The notes under the pieces were generated by a model. It searched no databases, was not told where the DNA came from, and saw only the letters and a list, made by a program, of their open reading frames with translations. This document shows, one piece after another, positions 18,754-27,276 of a stretch of DNA of 64,000 nt. Position numbers and translations under genes: made by a program. The number at the start of each line of letters is the position of its first letter. The first letter of the stretch is position 1. The DNA is from Ferrovaceae bacterium. GTDB taxonomy: Bacteria > Pseudomonadota > Gammaproteobacteria > Burkholderiales > Ferrovaceae. The stretch covers positions 84,136 to 148,135 of the forward strand of contig DAIDLC010000003.1 in the NCBI GenBank assembly GCA_027449685.1, written 5' to 3'.

Positions 18754-20303
18754 GGCATGAAGGCCATCTGATGCGCCGTAGATTCTGGGAGGGCTGTGGT
18801 CCGAGCACGCACGGGAGTCGACAAAGCCAGATAGTGTTGGATTCCGGCCAGAATGGCCCCCGCCAGTTTATCCTGATATTCCGGTTCGTTCAGGCGCTGT
18901 TCTTCCTGCGGATTGGTAATGAAAGCGGTTTCCACCAAAATGGAAGGAATGTCGGGGGATTTCAGTACGGCAAACCCGGCCTGCTCCACCTGCCCGTGGT
19001 GCAGGACGTTGACCTGATGCAATTGATCGAGCACTGCCCGTGCCATTTTCAGGCTATCGTTGATCGTGGCGGTTTGCGATAGATCAAACAGGGTTTGTGC
19101 CAGATAAGGGTCATGGCGGTTGAGGTTCACACCGCCAATCAAGTCGGAGGCGTTTTCCTGGCGCGCCAACCAACGCGCGGCCACTGAGGTGGCCCCGCGC
19201 TCAGACAGGGCAAAAACCGAGGAACCACGCGCCTCGTGATTGACGAAGGCATCAGCATGCACCGATATGAACAGATCCGCATGCAGCTGATGGGCCTTGG
19301 CGGTACGCCCTTGTAGCGGGATGAAGTAGTCTCCGTCACGAATCAGCACCGCCCGCAAGTTGGGTTGGGCATCGATGTGCGCCTTGAGTCGCCGTGCAAT
19401 CGCCAGGGTCACGTCCTTTTCGTGCGTTCCGGCACTCCCTTGGGCACCTGGATCTTCGCCTCCGTGCCCGGCGTCCACGGCAATGACCAGCGCATGAGGT
19501 GCCATCAAAGACGGTGTTGGTCTTACCGCTGCAGCTTCAGCGGGGTGGCTGGCAAGAGACGATTCTGGCGGTCCCGGCACCGTGGCAGGCTGTGACGTTG
19601 GAGGTTGGGCCGCGCTGTCCACGGCAGCGGGGCCCTGCGTCGCTGCGGCCATGGGCGCACGCGCCAGCGTTGAGGGAGAAGGTGCCAGCGCTGGCGCGTC
19701 GCTTTGGACGGGTGGGCCCGAAGCCAGCAGCACGGGTGAAGTCGTCGCCGCAACCCCCGGGATGGGGATGGGTGCCTTGGGGGCGCTGGTCATGGCCTCG
19801 GGGGGGCTGGCCTGCGCCTCGGGGGGGCTCAGGTTCTGTGTTTGCTCCAACAGAGATTGCAAGGGGTCAGAGGGATTTTGGGGATAAATATCGAGCATGA
19901 GCCGATAGCCATATTTTGCCACGGGCTTTAGCAGGGAGGTACTGGCCGATACCGGCACCTTGAGATCGAAAACCACACGCACCACGCCCGGCTTGAAATG
20001 GCCCACCCGAATATTTCGAATGTAGGGATCATCCGGGTTCACCTGGTGTGCCATGGCCAACAGCGCAGCACTGGCACCCACCCCCTCCAGATCCAGAACC
20101 AGACGCTCCGGATTGGCAATGCTAAACAGGGTACTTTGAATGGCTACAGGCGCTTCGAAGGTGACCCGCGTATACTCCTCGGCCGGCCATAATCGTACCG
20201 ACTCGATACGATAATCGGCCCACACCCGGGGTATGCTCAACGCCATGACCAGCAGGGCCAGAGAAAGAAAAGTGATTAGACGTGGAAGGCACGTTCGAGG
20301 CAT
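18750..20303 (-). CDS. amiC: N-acetylmuramoyl-L-alanine amidase with AMIN domain
   Basis: This periplasmic amidase splits septal peptidoglycan during daughter-cell separation. From ATG 20303 the 517-residue protein has a signal peptide (LITFLSLALLVMALSIPRVWA, roughly 8-28), an AMIN localisation domain (about 30-140), an unusually long Ala/Pro/Ser-rich linker (about 155-275) and an Amidase_3 domain. Zinc ligands and catalytic residues are seen in VDAGHGGEDPG, the HEKD motif, SVHADAF and LVETAFITN. The open frame extends upstream into tsaE, but the signal peptide fixes the start; the 5' end therefore overlaps tsaE by 28 bases. Confidence 0.93.
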   Translation of the reverse strand: MPRTCLPRLITFLSLALLVMALSIPRVWADYRIESVRLWPAEEYTRVTFEAPVAIQSTLFSIANPERLVLDLEGVGASAALLAMAHQVNPDDPYIRNIRVGHFKPGVVRVVFDLKVPVSASTSLLKPVAKYGYRLMLDIYPQNPSDPLQSLLEQTQNLSPPEAQASPPEAMTSAPKAPIPIPGVAATTSPVLLASGPPVQSDAPALAPSPSTLARAPMAAATQGPAAVDSAAQPPTSQPATVPGPPESSLASHPAEAAAVRPTPSLMAPHALVIAVDAGHGGEDPGAQGSAGTHEKDVTLAIARRLKAHIDAQPNLRAVLIRDGDYFIPLQGRTAKAHQLHADLFISVHADAFVNHEARGSSVFALSERGATSVAARWLARQENASDLIGGVNLNRHDPYLAQTLFDLSQTATINDSLKMARAVLDQLHQVNVLHHGQVEQAGFAVLKSPDIPSILVETAFITNPQEEQRLNEPEYQDKLAGAILAGIQHYLALSTPVRARTTALPESTAHQMAFMP

Positions 20304-20773
20304 AATTTTCCGATCGCTGTATGGGGAGTCGCCACCAGCCTTCTTTTTTCCTCCAATAATTCCAGCTCGATGGCCACATCCGCCACAGGCAACCAGACCC
20401 CCGCACGCTGCGGCCACTCTACGAAACACACGCCGGTTCCGGAAAAATACTCCCTGAACCCTGCTTCTTCCAACTCTTCCGAAGAGCCGATTCGATAAAA
20501 ATCAAAGTGATACAAGTATAACCTCGAAACTGCATACATTTCAAGCAGGGCGTAGGTTGGGCTTTTGATCTGTCCCTGAACGCCCAGAGCCCGTAACAAG
20601 GCCCGCACCAGGGTGGTTTTTCCAGCACCCAAAGGGCCTTGCAGGGTAACCAGCAAACCGGGCTGCAGGACGGGAGCCAACTGCTGGGCCCAGTGTTGCG
20701 TGGCCGCTTCGGTGTCAAGACACCATACCAAGGGCGAAGCAGAGGAGGAGCTGGGTAGACAATCAGTCAACAC
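20276..20773 (-). CDS. tsaE: TsaE portion of the fused gene: tRNA t6A synthesis ATPase
   Basis: The last 165 codons of the fused frame encode a complete TsaE (YjeE), the ATPase that supports TsaBD in making threonylcarbamoyladenosine at A37 of tRNAs. The P-loop LQGPLGAGKTTLVRALLRALG, KSPTYALLEMY, YHFDFYRIGSSEELEEAGF and VFVEWP-like CFVEWPQRAG blocks are all present. A GTG at 20773-20771 (or the next codon, TTG) could act as an independent start giving the usual length. Upstream it is continuous with res without a stop codon. amiC and mutL follow, the order usual in betaproteobacteria. The gene is normally essential, so it must still be expressed. Confidence 0.88.
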   Translation of the reverse strand: MLTDCLPSSSSASPLVWCLDTEAATQHWAQQLAPVLQPGLLVTLQGPLGAGKTTLVRALLRALGVQGQIKSPTYALLEMYAVSRLYLYHFDFYRIGSSEELEEAGFREYFSGTGVCFVEWPQRAGVWLPVADVAIELELLEEKRRLVATPHTAIGKLCLERAFHV

Positions 20774-23767
20774 ATCGCGGAGCGAACGTGTCACTACATA
20801 TCTCGCAGGATTTTCCATTACAGCCAGCGCCTGGAAATGCGCTTTGCCGCATTCGATCTTGGCATATTCTTTGTCGCGCAAGTCATCCGTGAACAGGCTG
20901 CTTTTAGTTTCCACCACAAAATATAGGCGTTGCGCGCCATCCTGCTCTACCAGCACCGCCCAGTCCGGGTTGTAGCTGCCCAGCGGGGTAGGCACCTTGA
21001 ACCATCCGGGGAGTTTGGCATACAGCTTGATGGCCTCGTTCTTTTCCAGCGCATCGGCAAAGTCGCGCTCGGTAGTGGAGTCGTACGCCACGTGCTCATA
21101 GACGGACTTGGCGGTATCCATCAGCATGTTCTTGAGATAACCGGTGAGCTCTTCCTGACCGAACAACTCCTGGGCATAGAAGTGATCGTCGCCCAACTTC
21201 TGGTACTTGATGCCATCCACCAGCGCCAGCCGCTTGCAGCGGTTGATCGTCTCGGCAACCAGCTCTATGAACTGCTGTGGATTGCGCTTGAAATCATCAA
21301 GCCTGCCACCGCCCGTCAGGATGTTGACGATTGTGCGACGGGTAAGCTGGGTTCGATCCTGCAAATCGGTGAGCAGGTCCGGTAACTCAACGTCTGTCTC
21401 GTCCAGGACAACGGTTGCCGCACCGGCCTTTTCCATCGCCTCGACGCCAGCCTTACCGATAGCAATGTCGGCCTTGCGCCATTGCAGGCGCGCCTTGGCG
21501 ATGGCCGGGGCTTTCTGTAAAGCTGCTATGCAGTCCGACACGAGCTTAGGGTTGTCGAACTGCACGCGGTACGTGGTCTGGTGCTTGATCCGATCCCACA
21601 GCCCCTTGAACTCGGCGCTGAGGTAGATGGCCTTGCGTACCGGCACTTGCTTACGCTCGTCCGCGTTCTTGATCTCCAGACGGCCAGAAACCTTGCGCAG
21701 TACCTCGGCGATTTGACCGCGTAGCGCATCGAACTCTGCCGGCAGCGCCAGCGTTCCTTCTTTCAACGCCGTCTTCAGCGAATCCTGTACCTTGCCGGAG
21801 GCCGAAATGTGGCCGGCGGCTTTCAGGTGTTCCCACAGCACCTTCGATTGATCAACGCCCAAGAGCACAGCCTGGCCATCGGGCGCTGTCACGGCAATGG
21901 CCGCAAACTGGTGTTGCTCGACGATACCAAAGCGTATGCCCGTGTCGGCCTCGATTTCCTTCTGCAGGTTCTCGGCGAATTCTTCATAGTTTTCGGTAGC
22001 AATGACAGTCAACGTGTTGACTTCGAAACCACGAACGCGATCACCATTCTGGTTCACGCACAGACGCAATCCCCGACCGATGGTCTGGCGGCACTCACGC
22101 TCGGTGCCCATTTCGCGCAGGGCGCAAATCTGGAACACGTTGGGATTGTCCCAGCCTTCCTTCAGCGCCGAGTGGGAGAAGATGAACTTCAGCGGCGTCT
22201 CGAAAGCCAGCAGCTTCTCCTTCTCCTTCATGATCAGGTTGTAGGCCCGCTCGGCGTTTTCGCGGCTGCCTGCGTTGCTTTCGCTGGTGTCCGTCCAGCC
22301 GCCTTTCTTGTCGATGGAGAAGTAGCCGTTGTGTACTTCCTCAGCGGCACTCGCCAGATCAATTTCGGCAAACAGGCTCTGATACGCAGGCAGCTTTGCC
22401 GCGCGCCGGTATTCCTCTTCAAAGATGCGGGCGTAGTCGCCCTTGACCGGAGTGCCGTTGGCGTCGTACTGGCGGTACCTGTCTACTGCATCTATGAAAA
22501 ACAGCGACAACACCTTGATGCCCAGCGGGCGCAGGCGCTTTTCCTTGTCCAGGTGTTCCTTGATGGTGCGGCGGATCATTTGCCGCTGCACGGCCAAGGC
22601 ATCGACATCGCCATGCGCCTGGCCCAAGGCCAAGTAGGATTCCCCACCGGGATAGCGCAACTCCAGAAACTCTTCGCCTTTGGCGGTATTGATCTCGCCA
22701 ATGCGAAAGTCGGCATAGATGGCTCTTTTGGCGAGATGCTCCAAATCATCGCCATCGCACACCGTGATCTCCTGCCGTTTCACACCGCTGACCGTGGCCA
22801 CGTCGAGCTCGACCTTGGCGCTGACCGTGCCGCGCTTGCTGCTCACCGACACCAGCCGAACGAATGGCTTGTTGTGTGCATCCTCCACGGTGGCTGATGC
22901 CACTTCGATTTGCTTCACCAGCTTGCGCTCATAAGCATCCACGGCATCGAGGCGAAATACCCTGTGGTGCTGGTCCACGTGGGTAGCTGAATAGCGCAGC
23001 GTGCAGAGCGGATTCATCGCATCGAGTGCGGTTTTGCCCGCACCCGTCAGGCCGCCATCCACGCTCTGCGGTTCGTCGACGATCACCACGGGACGGGTCG
23101 CCTTGATCAGATCGATGGGCTTTTCGCCGCCGGTCTTCTCGCTGTCCTTGTACAGATTGTTCACATCCTTCTTGTTGATGGCGCCTACCGTGACCACCAT
23201 GATCTGGATGTTCGAGCTGGTGGCGAAGTTGCGCACCTGCCCGAGCTTGCCGGAGTCGTAGAGGAAGTAGTCGAAGGGCACGCCAGCGTAGAGCCCCTTG
23301 AAGTGTTCCTCCGTGATCTGCAAAGATTTGTAGACCCCTTCCTTGATTGCCACCGACGGCACCACGATGACGAACTTGGTGAAACCGTAGCGCTTGTTCA
23401 ACTCGAAGATGCTGCGCAGGTAGACGTAGGTCTTGCCGGTGCCGGTTTCCATCTCGACCGTGAAGTCGCCGGAAGCCAGGGTGCTGGAGGGCGACAGGCC
23501 GCCGCGTAACTGGATGTCGGCGAGGTTCTGGTGCAGCTCGTCATCGAGAAGCGTGAGGCGATTGCCGACGCCCAGGTCCGATTCGGCCATGCCCAACGTC
23601 ATTTGCTGCGGCACGCTGCCGGGGAACATATCGTCGGCCACGACAGGCGGAGCCTTCATCGTCACCGTGAATTCGGTACGGCACACCTCCTGGCCACGGA
23701 ACAGGTCGCAAACAGCCTCGATGGCCTGCAACTGGTAGTCGAGGTTGGGCTCGAAGTGCAGTTTCAT
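20276..23767 (-). CDS. Type III restriction enzyme Res subunit fused in frame to TsaE
   Basis: A single 1163-codon frame. Residues 1 to about 998 form a type III Res subunit: helicase motif I METGTGKTYVYLRS, motif II VDEPQ, helicase motif VI ECRQTIGRGLRL, and a C-terminal PD-(D/E)xK nuclease seen as NPDWAVL...YFVVETKSSLF. The Res part reaches its expected end (near ARYVVTRSLRD), and the frame then runs straight into a complete TsaE with no stop. Res cuts DNA with Mod after ATP-dependent movement between two sites. The start ATG overlaps the DUF1016 stop (ATGA). Either one long protein is made or the tsaE part is also started internally. A sequencing error at the junction cannot be excluded. 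Confidence 0.85.
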   Translation of the reverse strand: MKLHFEPNLDYQLQAIEAVCDLFRGQEVCRTEFTVTMKAPPVVADDMFPGSVPQQMTLGMAESDLGVGNRLTLLDDELHQNLADIQLRGGLSPSSTLASGDFTVEMETGTGKTYVYLRSIFELNKRYGFTKFVIVVPSVAIKEGVYKSLQITEEHFKGLYAGVPFDYFLYDSGKLGQVRNFATSSNIQIMVVTVGAINKKDVNNLYKDSEKTGGEKPIDLIKATRPVVIVDEPQSVDGGLTGAGKTALDAMNPLCTLRYSATHVDQHHRVFRLDAVDAYERKLVKQIEVASATVEDAHNKPFVRLVSVSSKRGTVSAKVELDVATVSGVKRQEITVCDGDDLEHLAKRAIYADFRIGEINTAKGEEFLELRYPGGESYLALGQAHGDVDALAVQRQMIRRTIKEHLDKEKRLRPLGIKVLSLFFIDAVDRYRQYDANGTPVKGDYARIFEEEYRRAAKLPAYQSLFAEIDLASAAEEVHNGYFSIDKKGGWTDTSESNAGSRENAERAYNLIMKEKEKLLAFETPLKFIFSHSALKEGWDNPNVFQICALREMGTERECRQTIGRGLRLCVNQNGDRVRGFEVNTLTVIATENYEEFAENLQKEIEADTGIRFGIVEQHQFAAIAVTAPDGQAVLLGVDQSKVLWEHLKAAGHISASGKVQDSLKTALKEGTLALPAEFDALRGQIAEVLRKVSGRLEIKNADERKQVPVRKAIYLSAEFKGLWDRIKHQTTYRVQFDNPKLVSDCIAALQKAPAIAKARLQWRKADIAIGKAGVEAMEKAGAATVVLDETDVELPDLLTDLQDRTQLTRRTIVNILTGGGRLDDFKRNPQQFIELVAETINRCKRLALVDGIKYQKLGDDHFYAQELFGQEELTGYLKNMLMDTAKSVYEHVAYDSTTERDFADALEKNEAIKLYAKLPGWFKVPTPLGSYNPDWAVLVEQDGAQRLYFVVETKSSLFTDDLRDKEYAKIECGKAHFQALAVMENPARYVVTRSLRDVLTDCLPSSSSASPLVWCLDTEAATQHWAQQLAPVLQPGLLVTLQGPLGAGKTTLVRALLRALGVQGQIKSPTYALLEMYAVSRLYLYHFDFYRIGSSEELEEAGFREYFSGTGVCFVEWPQRAGVWLPVADVAIELELLEEKRRLVATPHTAIGKLCLERAFHV

Positions 23768-24825
23768 GGCAAATCTCCCGCGTCACGCTCTCTGGCCTGT
23801 TCCCTCATTTCCTCGATAGCGGCTCGTTCCCGCTCGATTTCGGCACGCAGTTCATCCTCGGAAGGAAGTACCAAACGGTACTTGCTGGCAAAAAGCTGCT
23901 CGCTTTCGTTCAGCACCGAATAGCGCGCCACCGCATGATCCTTGTGCTCGCAAAGCAGAATGCCCACCGTCGGGTTGTCGTCCGCGCCGCGCCGCAGGTC
24001 GTCGTACATGCGCACGTACATATCCATCTGCCCGATGTCCTGATGGGTGAGCTTGCCGGTCTTCAGGTCGATCAGCACGAAGCACTTGAGCAGGTAGTTG
24101 TAAAACACCAGGTCGATGTAAAAATCCTGCGTCTCAGTGCTGATGCGTTGCTGGCGCGCGACGAAGGCGAAACCCTTGCCCAGCTCCAGCAAAAAGCCTT
24201 GCAGCTTGTCCATCAACGCTTGTTCCAGCGTAGACTCCAGCAGCCTGCCCGCCCCCGGCATCCCCAGAAACTCCAGCATCACCGGGTCGCGCACGAACTC
24301 ACGCGGCGTGGCGGGCAATGCCGCCACGTTGGCCTGTGCCTCCGCCGCTACGCCCGTCTTGTCCTTGCTCAGCAACAGCCGATCGTAATACAGCGTGCCG
24401 ATCTGGCGGTCCAGTGCCCGCGAGCTCCAGTTCTGCGCGGCGGCTTCGTTCATGTACCAAAGCCGGGCCTGCTCGTTGTCCACCCGTAGCAGCACCCGGT
24501 AGTGGGTCCAGCTCAATTCGTGACGCAGCGCGTCACGAATTGGAAACGCCTGATAAAACAGCCGCATGTAGCGCAGATTGGAAGCATCGAAGCCCTTGCC
24601 GAACTCACGGGTCAAGCTCTCGGCCAGTTTTGGCAGCAACTGCTTGCCATAGGCGGCTCGCGCCTCGCCGCCCTGTTCAAACTCCACGATGTGGCGACCG
24701 ATCTCCCAGCAGGTCTGCACCTGCACCATGTCCACCGCGCGTAAGGCCCGCTGGCGGCCGTGCCGGATCAGGCCGCGCAAGGCATCCAGCAAGCCCGACA
24801 GCGGGGCGGCATTCAGGTCGGCCAT
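23764..24825 (-). CDS. DUF1016 (YhcG-type) PD-(D/E)xK nuclease
   Basis: The 353-residue product has the two YhcG domains: an N-terminal DUF1016 region with ELSWTHYRVLLRVDN..AR.WY..EAA..NWSSRALDRQI and a C-terminal PD-(D/E)xK-like nuclease domain with YIDLVFYNYLLKCFVLIDLKTG, where Asp and the Asp-x-Lys are the likely metal-binding residues. A charged C-terminal helix (residues about 325-350) ends it. Genes of this family often accompany restriction-modification and other defence loci; their activity is poorly known. It starts one base after mod and overlaps res by four bases, so it is part of the same operon, perhaps an accessory nuclease. Confidence 0.9.
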   Translation of the reverse strand: MADLNAAPLSGLLDALRGLIRHGRQRALRAVDMVQVQTCWEIGRHIVEFEQGGEARAAYGKQLLPKLAESLTREFGKGFDASNLRYMRLFYQAFPIRDALRHELSWTHYRVLLRVDNEQARLWYMNEAAAQNWSSRALDRQIGTLYYDRLLLSKDKTGVAAEAQANVAALPATPREFVRDPVMLEFLGMPGAGRLLESTLEQALMDKLQGFLLELGKGFAFVARQQRISTETQDFYIDLVFYNYLLKCFVLIDLKTGKLTHQDIGQMDMYVRMYDDLRRGADDNPTVGILLCEHKDHAVARYSVLNESEQLFASKYRLVLPSEDELRAEIERERAAIEEMREQARERDAGDLP

Positions 24826-24826
24826 G

Positions 24827-26752
24827 TCACAGACTCCGCACGTTGTTAATGCCGTGCTGCTCCAGAATGGCGGCGAGGTTGGTCTTGGCTACGTCATCGG
24901 CGAAGGCGCTGTCGCGGAACACGCAGGTGGTGTCGCCTGCCGGTACAAGTTCTTCATGCCAGGCAACAATGCCTTGCGCCAGCGGTTCCACATCGTCGCG
25001 AGTGATCGTTTCGGCCAAACAGGCCATCAGCACGCCGCCGCCCACCAAATGCACGTCGCGGCCCGCGATCGAGCGCTTCTCGATGGGCACGCACAGATCG
25101 AGGCCGAGCTTGAGCAGCAGCTCGTACAGAATGTCGGATTCAGTGCGCCCCTCCACCAGATGATCCTGATGAGCGAACAGCGTTTGTTCCAGATCGGCGG
25201 GGTTGGGGTTCCACGCGCGGAGGTTGGAATGGTCGAGCTTGAAGACACGGAAACCGGTGTCACCGGCAAACATCGGATTCTCGGCCTTGACCTTGGCTCC
25301 CGCACGACGCAGGCGCTCCTTGGTCAACTCGGCGATGGTTCTAGGCTTTCCTAATTGTTCGCAGAAAAGTGCAGCGCTCTTTTGGTCGTTATTATCTAAG
25401 GATAGTGGTTCCGGCAACTGCACCATGACATATCGCCGTTGCCCCAGGTCTTCAGCATTTGCTTTCAAAACGGCGTGGGCGGTTGAACCAGAGCCTGCAA
25501 AGAAATCTAGAACAATTGCATCCTTGGGAGCTGCAATAGTGAGCATTCTCTGGATCAAGCGGATAGGCTTGGGCGTAGAAAACACTTTCTGACCAAGCAG
25601 ACCAGAAGTTTCTTTTTGTGCTTCGTCGTTGTGGCCGCAATCCTCGAAAGTCCACCAGGTTGGCGGAACGATCCCTTGCTGAACCTCCTTAAGATATCGT
25701 TTCAGGCGAGGCTTCCGATAGGACTGATCTGGTCCCCAGTACAGCCGCCCCTCTCTTTCAATTTCTTGGTGTTTCTCCTGAGAGTAACGCCATACGGCGA
25801 ACTCCTCGGGCCAGACATCTTCACCGGTACGGGGGTGCCGGATTGGATACCAGAGAGTTGGGCGTTCATCCTTCGATTTGTTGCTAACGTAATTGTCTGA
25901 TGCCCATTCACCTCGGGGATCATTGTCGAGATTTGAATAGCGTGCGTTTTGTTCCTCAGTACGCGGGAGCAAACCGCGAACAAACCCTTCTGACTTACGA
26001 TAGACGAGAATATGATCGTGCATAACGCCAATGCCGGGATCGTCATTTGCGACTGCATATTTTTTCTGCCAGACCACATTGGCGACAAAATTTTCTTCTC
26101 CGAATATCTCATCGCCTATACGGCGCATGTTCGCCACTTCGGTATCGTCGAGCGTCAAGAACAACGCACCATCTTCCCGCAGCAGATTCCTCGCCAGCTT
26201 CAACCGCGGATACATCATGTTCAGCCAGTCGGTATGAAACCTCCCGCTGGATTCGGTATTGCTGCTGATCTTCTGACCGCCTTCCACCTGTCCGGTGAGT
26301 TCCAGGTAGTTTTTGATGTTGTCCTGGAAGTTATCGGGATATACAAAATCCTTGCCGGTGTTATAGGGCGGGTCGATGTAGATGAGTTTTACCTTACCCG
26401 CATAGCTCTTCTGCAAGAGCTTCAGCACCTCCAGATTGTCGCCCTCGATCATCAGGTTCTGGGTAGTGTCCCAGTCCACGCTGTCTTCCGGGCAAGGGCG
26501 TAAGGTACCCGTGCTGGGCGTGAGCGCCAGTTGCCGGGCGCGGCGCTTGCCGTGCCAGTTGAGGCCGTACTTCTCGTCGGCATCGGTAATGGTCTTGTCG
26601 CCAACCAGTTGGTTGAGTACGTCCACATTCACCGCCACACCATCAGGGCCTTCGGTGATCAGCTCGGGGAATAGTTCTTTGAGCTGTTCGATATTCTCGG
26701 CAACAAGGTCAGCGGACTGGGCCTCCGGGCTTGTCACGTCGATTTTTTTCAT
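24827..26752 (-). CDS. Type III restriction-modification DNA methyltransferase (Mod)
   Basis: Mod is an adenine-N6 methyltransferase that also supplies sequence recognition for Res. In the 641-residue product the catalytic DPPYN (in LIYIDPPYNTGKDF) comes before the SAM-binding DFFAGSGSTAHAV, the order of the beta class of methyltransferases. The variable region between, roughly residues 190-390, would be the target-recognition domain. ATG 26752 was chosen over ATG 26764 because GGAG sits six bases before it. It follows the DUF4391 remnant after 14 bases and precedes the DUF1016 gene by one base. The recognition site cannot be read from sequence. Confidence 0.95.
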   Translation of the reverse strand: MKKIDVTSPEAQSADLVAENIEQLKELFPELITEGPDGVAVNVDVLNQLVGDKTITDADEKYGLNWHGKRRARQLALTPSTGTLRPCPEDSVDWDTTQNLMIEGDNLEVLKLLQKSYAGKVKLIYIDPPYNTGKDFVYPDNFQDNIKNYLELTGQVEGGQKISSNTESSGRFHTDWLNMMYPRLKLARNLLREDGALFLTLDDTEVANMRRIGDEIFGEENFVANVVWQKKYAVANDDPGIGVMHDHILVYRKSEGFVRGLLPRTEEQNARYSNLDNDPRGEWASDNYVSNKSKDERPTLWYPIRHPRTGEDVWPEEFAVWRYSQEKHQEIEREGRLYWGPDQSYRKPRLKRYLKEVQQGIVPPTWWTFEDCGHNDEAQKETSGLLGQKVFSTPKPIRLIQRMLTIAAPKDAIVLDFFAGSGSTAHAVLKANAEDLGQRRYVMVQLPEPLSLDNNDQKSAALFCEQLGKPRTIAELTKERLRRAGAKVKAENPMFAGDTGFRVFKLDHSNLRAWNPNPADLEQTLFAHQDHLVEGRTESDILYELLLKLGLDLCVPIEKRSIAGRDVHLVGGGVLMACLAETITRDDVEPLAQGIVAWHEELVPAGDTTCVFRDSAFADDVAKTNLAAILEQHGINNVRSL

Positions 26753-26766
26753 TCTCTTCTCCATCT

Positions 26767-27096
26767 TTATACATCAGAGCTGCTGGCGCGCTGCGGCCAG
26801 CTGGCCCGCACGCGCCTGAGCGCGAGGTTCAGTTCCACTTGTCGTGCCAGTTGCTTTTCCTTGGTGGCCTGCATTCGCAAGCGGGTCACCTCAAGTTGCA
26901 GCCGCTCGTATTTCTGCAGCGCTTGGCGGCGAATTGCAGTTTGGTGGAGGCTGCTAGCGACTTTGAATGTGCCAGCGATTCTAGACGCCAGCAAGGTTTG
27001 TACAGTATCCATCCAGTCTTGATAGAGGCCAATCAGTGTAACGTGGCGCTGACAGGACAGGTTCAAGAATTGCATAAAAGCATTGCTGGGTGGCAA
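26767..27096 (-). pseudogene. DUF4391 gene remnant, 5' end missing
   Basis: The visible 109 residues (from a TTG at 27096) match, from memory, only the C-terminal half of DUF4391 proteins, which are about 210-250 residues and usually sit next to mod in type III systems. Recognisable pieces are LYQDWMDTVQTLLASRIAGTF, an AIRRQAL..YERLQLE helix and KEKQLARQVELNLALRR. The in-frame codon TGA occurs four codons upstream of the TTG and no other frame upstream restores the N-terminal half. I therefore read it as truncated at the island's right edge, not a short functional gene. Function of the family is unknown. Confidence 0.65.
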
Positions 27097-27276
27097 GAGG
27101 TGAAATCAGGTTTGGCCGATGCTTTTGCCCAGAGTCCCTCCAACCATACACGTTGCTTGCGAGGTAGTGAGAGCATGGCAAATCCACAGTGGTAACAAAG
27201 GCGCCATGGCACCAACCCAGGAAGTCCGGGTCAAGGATTACCCAAAAAAATTAACGCAGCCTGCTAGAATCCTACC

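Larger units (their letters stand above)
20774..27096 (-). mobile_element. Type III restriction-modification island between tsaE and queG
   Basis: A four-gene leftward block (truncated DUF4391, mod, DUF1016 nuclease, res) lies between tsaE and queG, which are adjacent and divergent in many betaproteobacteria. The gene at the right end lacks its 5' half and the one at the left end has lost its stop codon, so both edges look like insertion or deletion junctions. The middle of mod (about 25350-26100) is visibly more AT-rich than its surroundings. I see no transposase, integrase, tRNA or flanking direct repeat, so the mechanism is unknown. The right junction could lie anywhere from 27097 to about 27240. 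Confidence 0.65.

Noticed and set aside
21809..22897. 362-codon open frame antisense to res
   Set aside because: Composition follows from the sense coding frame, no motifs are visible, and Res motifs run through the region on the other strand.
20740..27276. Search for flanking direct repeats, transposase or integrase around the restriction island
   Set aside because: No matching repeats could be found by eye at the two edges and no recombinase gene is present; the insertion mechanism stays open.
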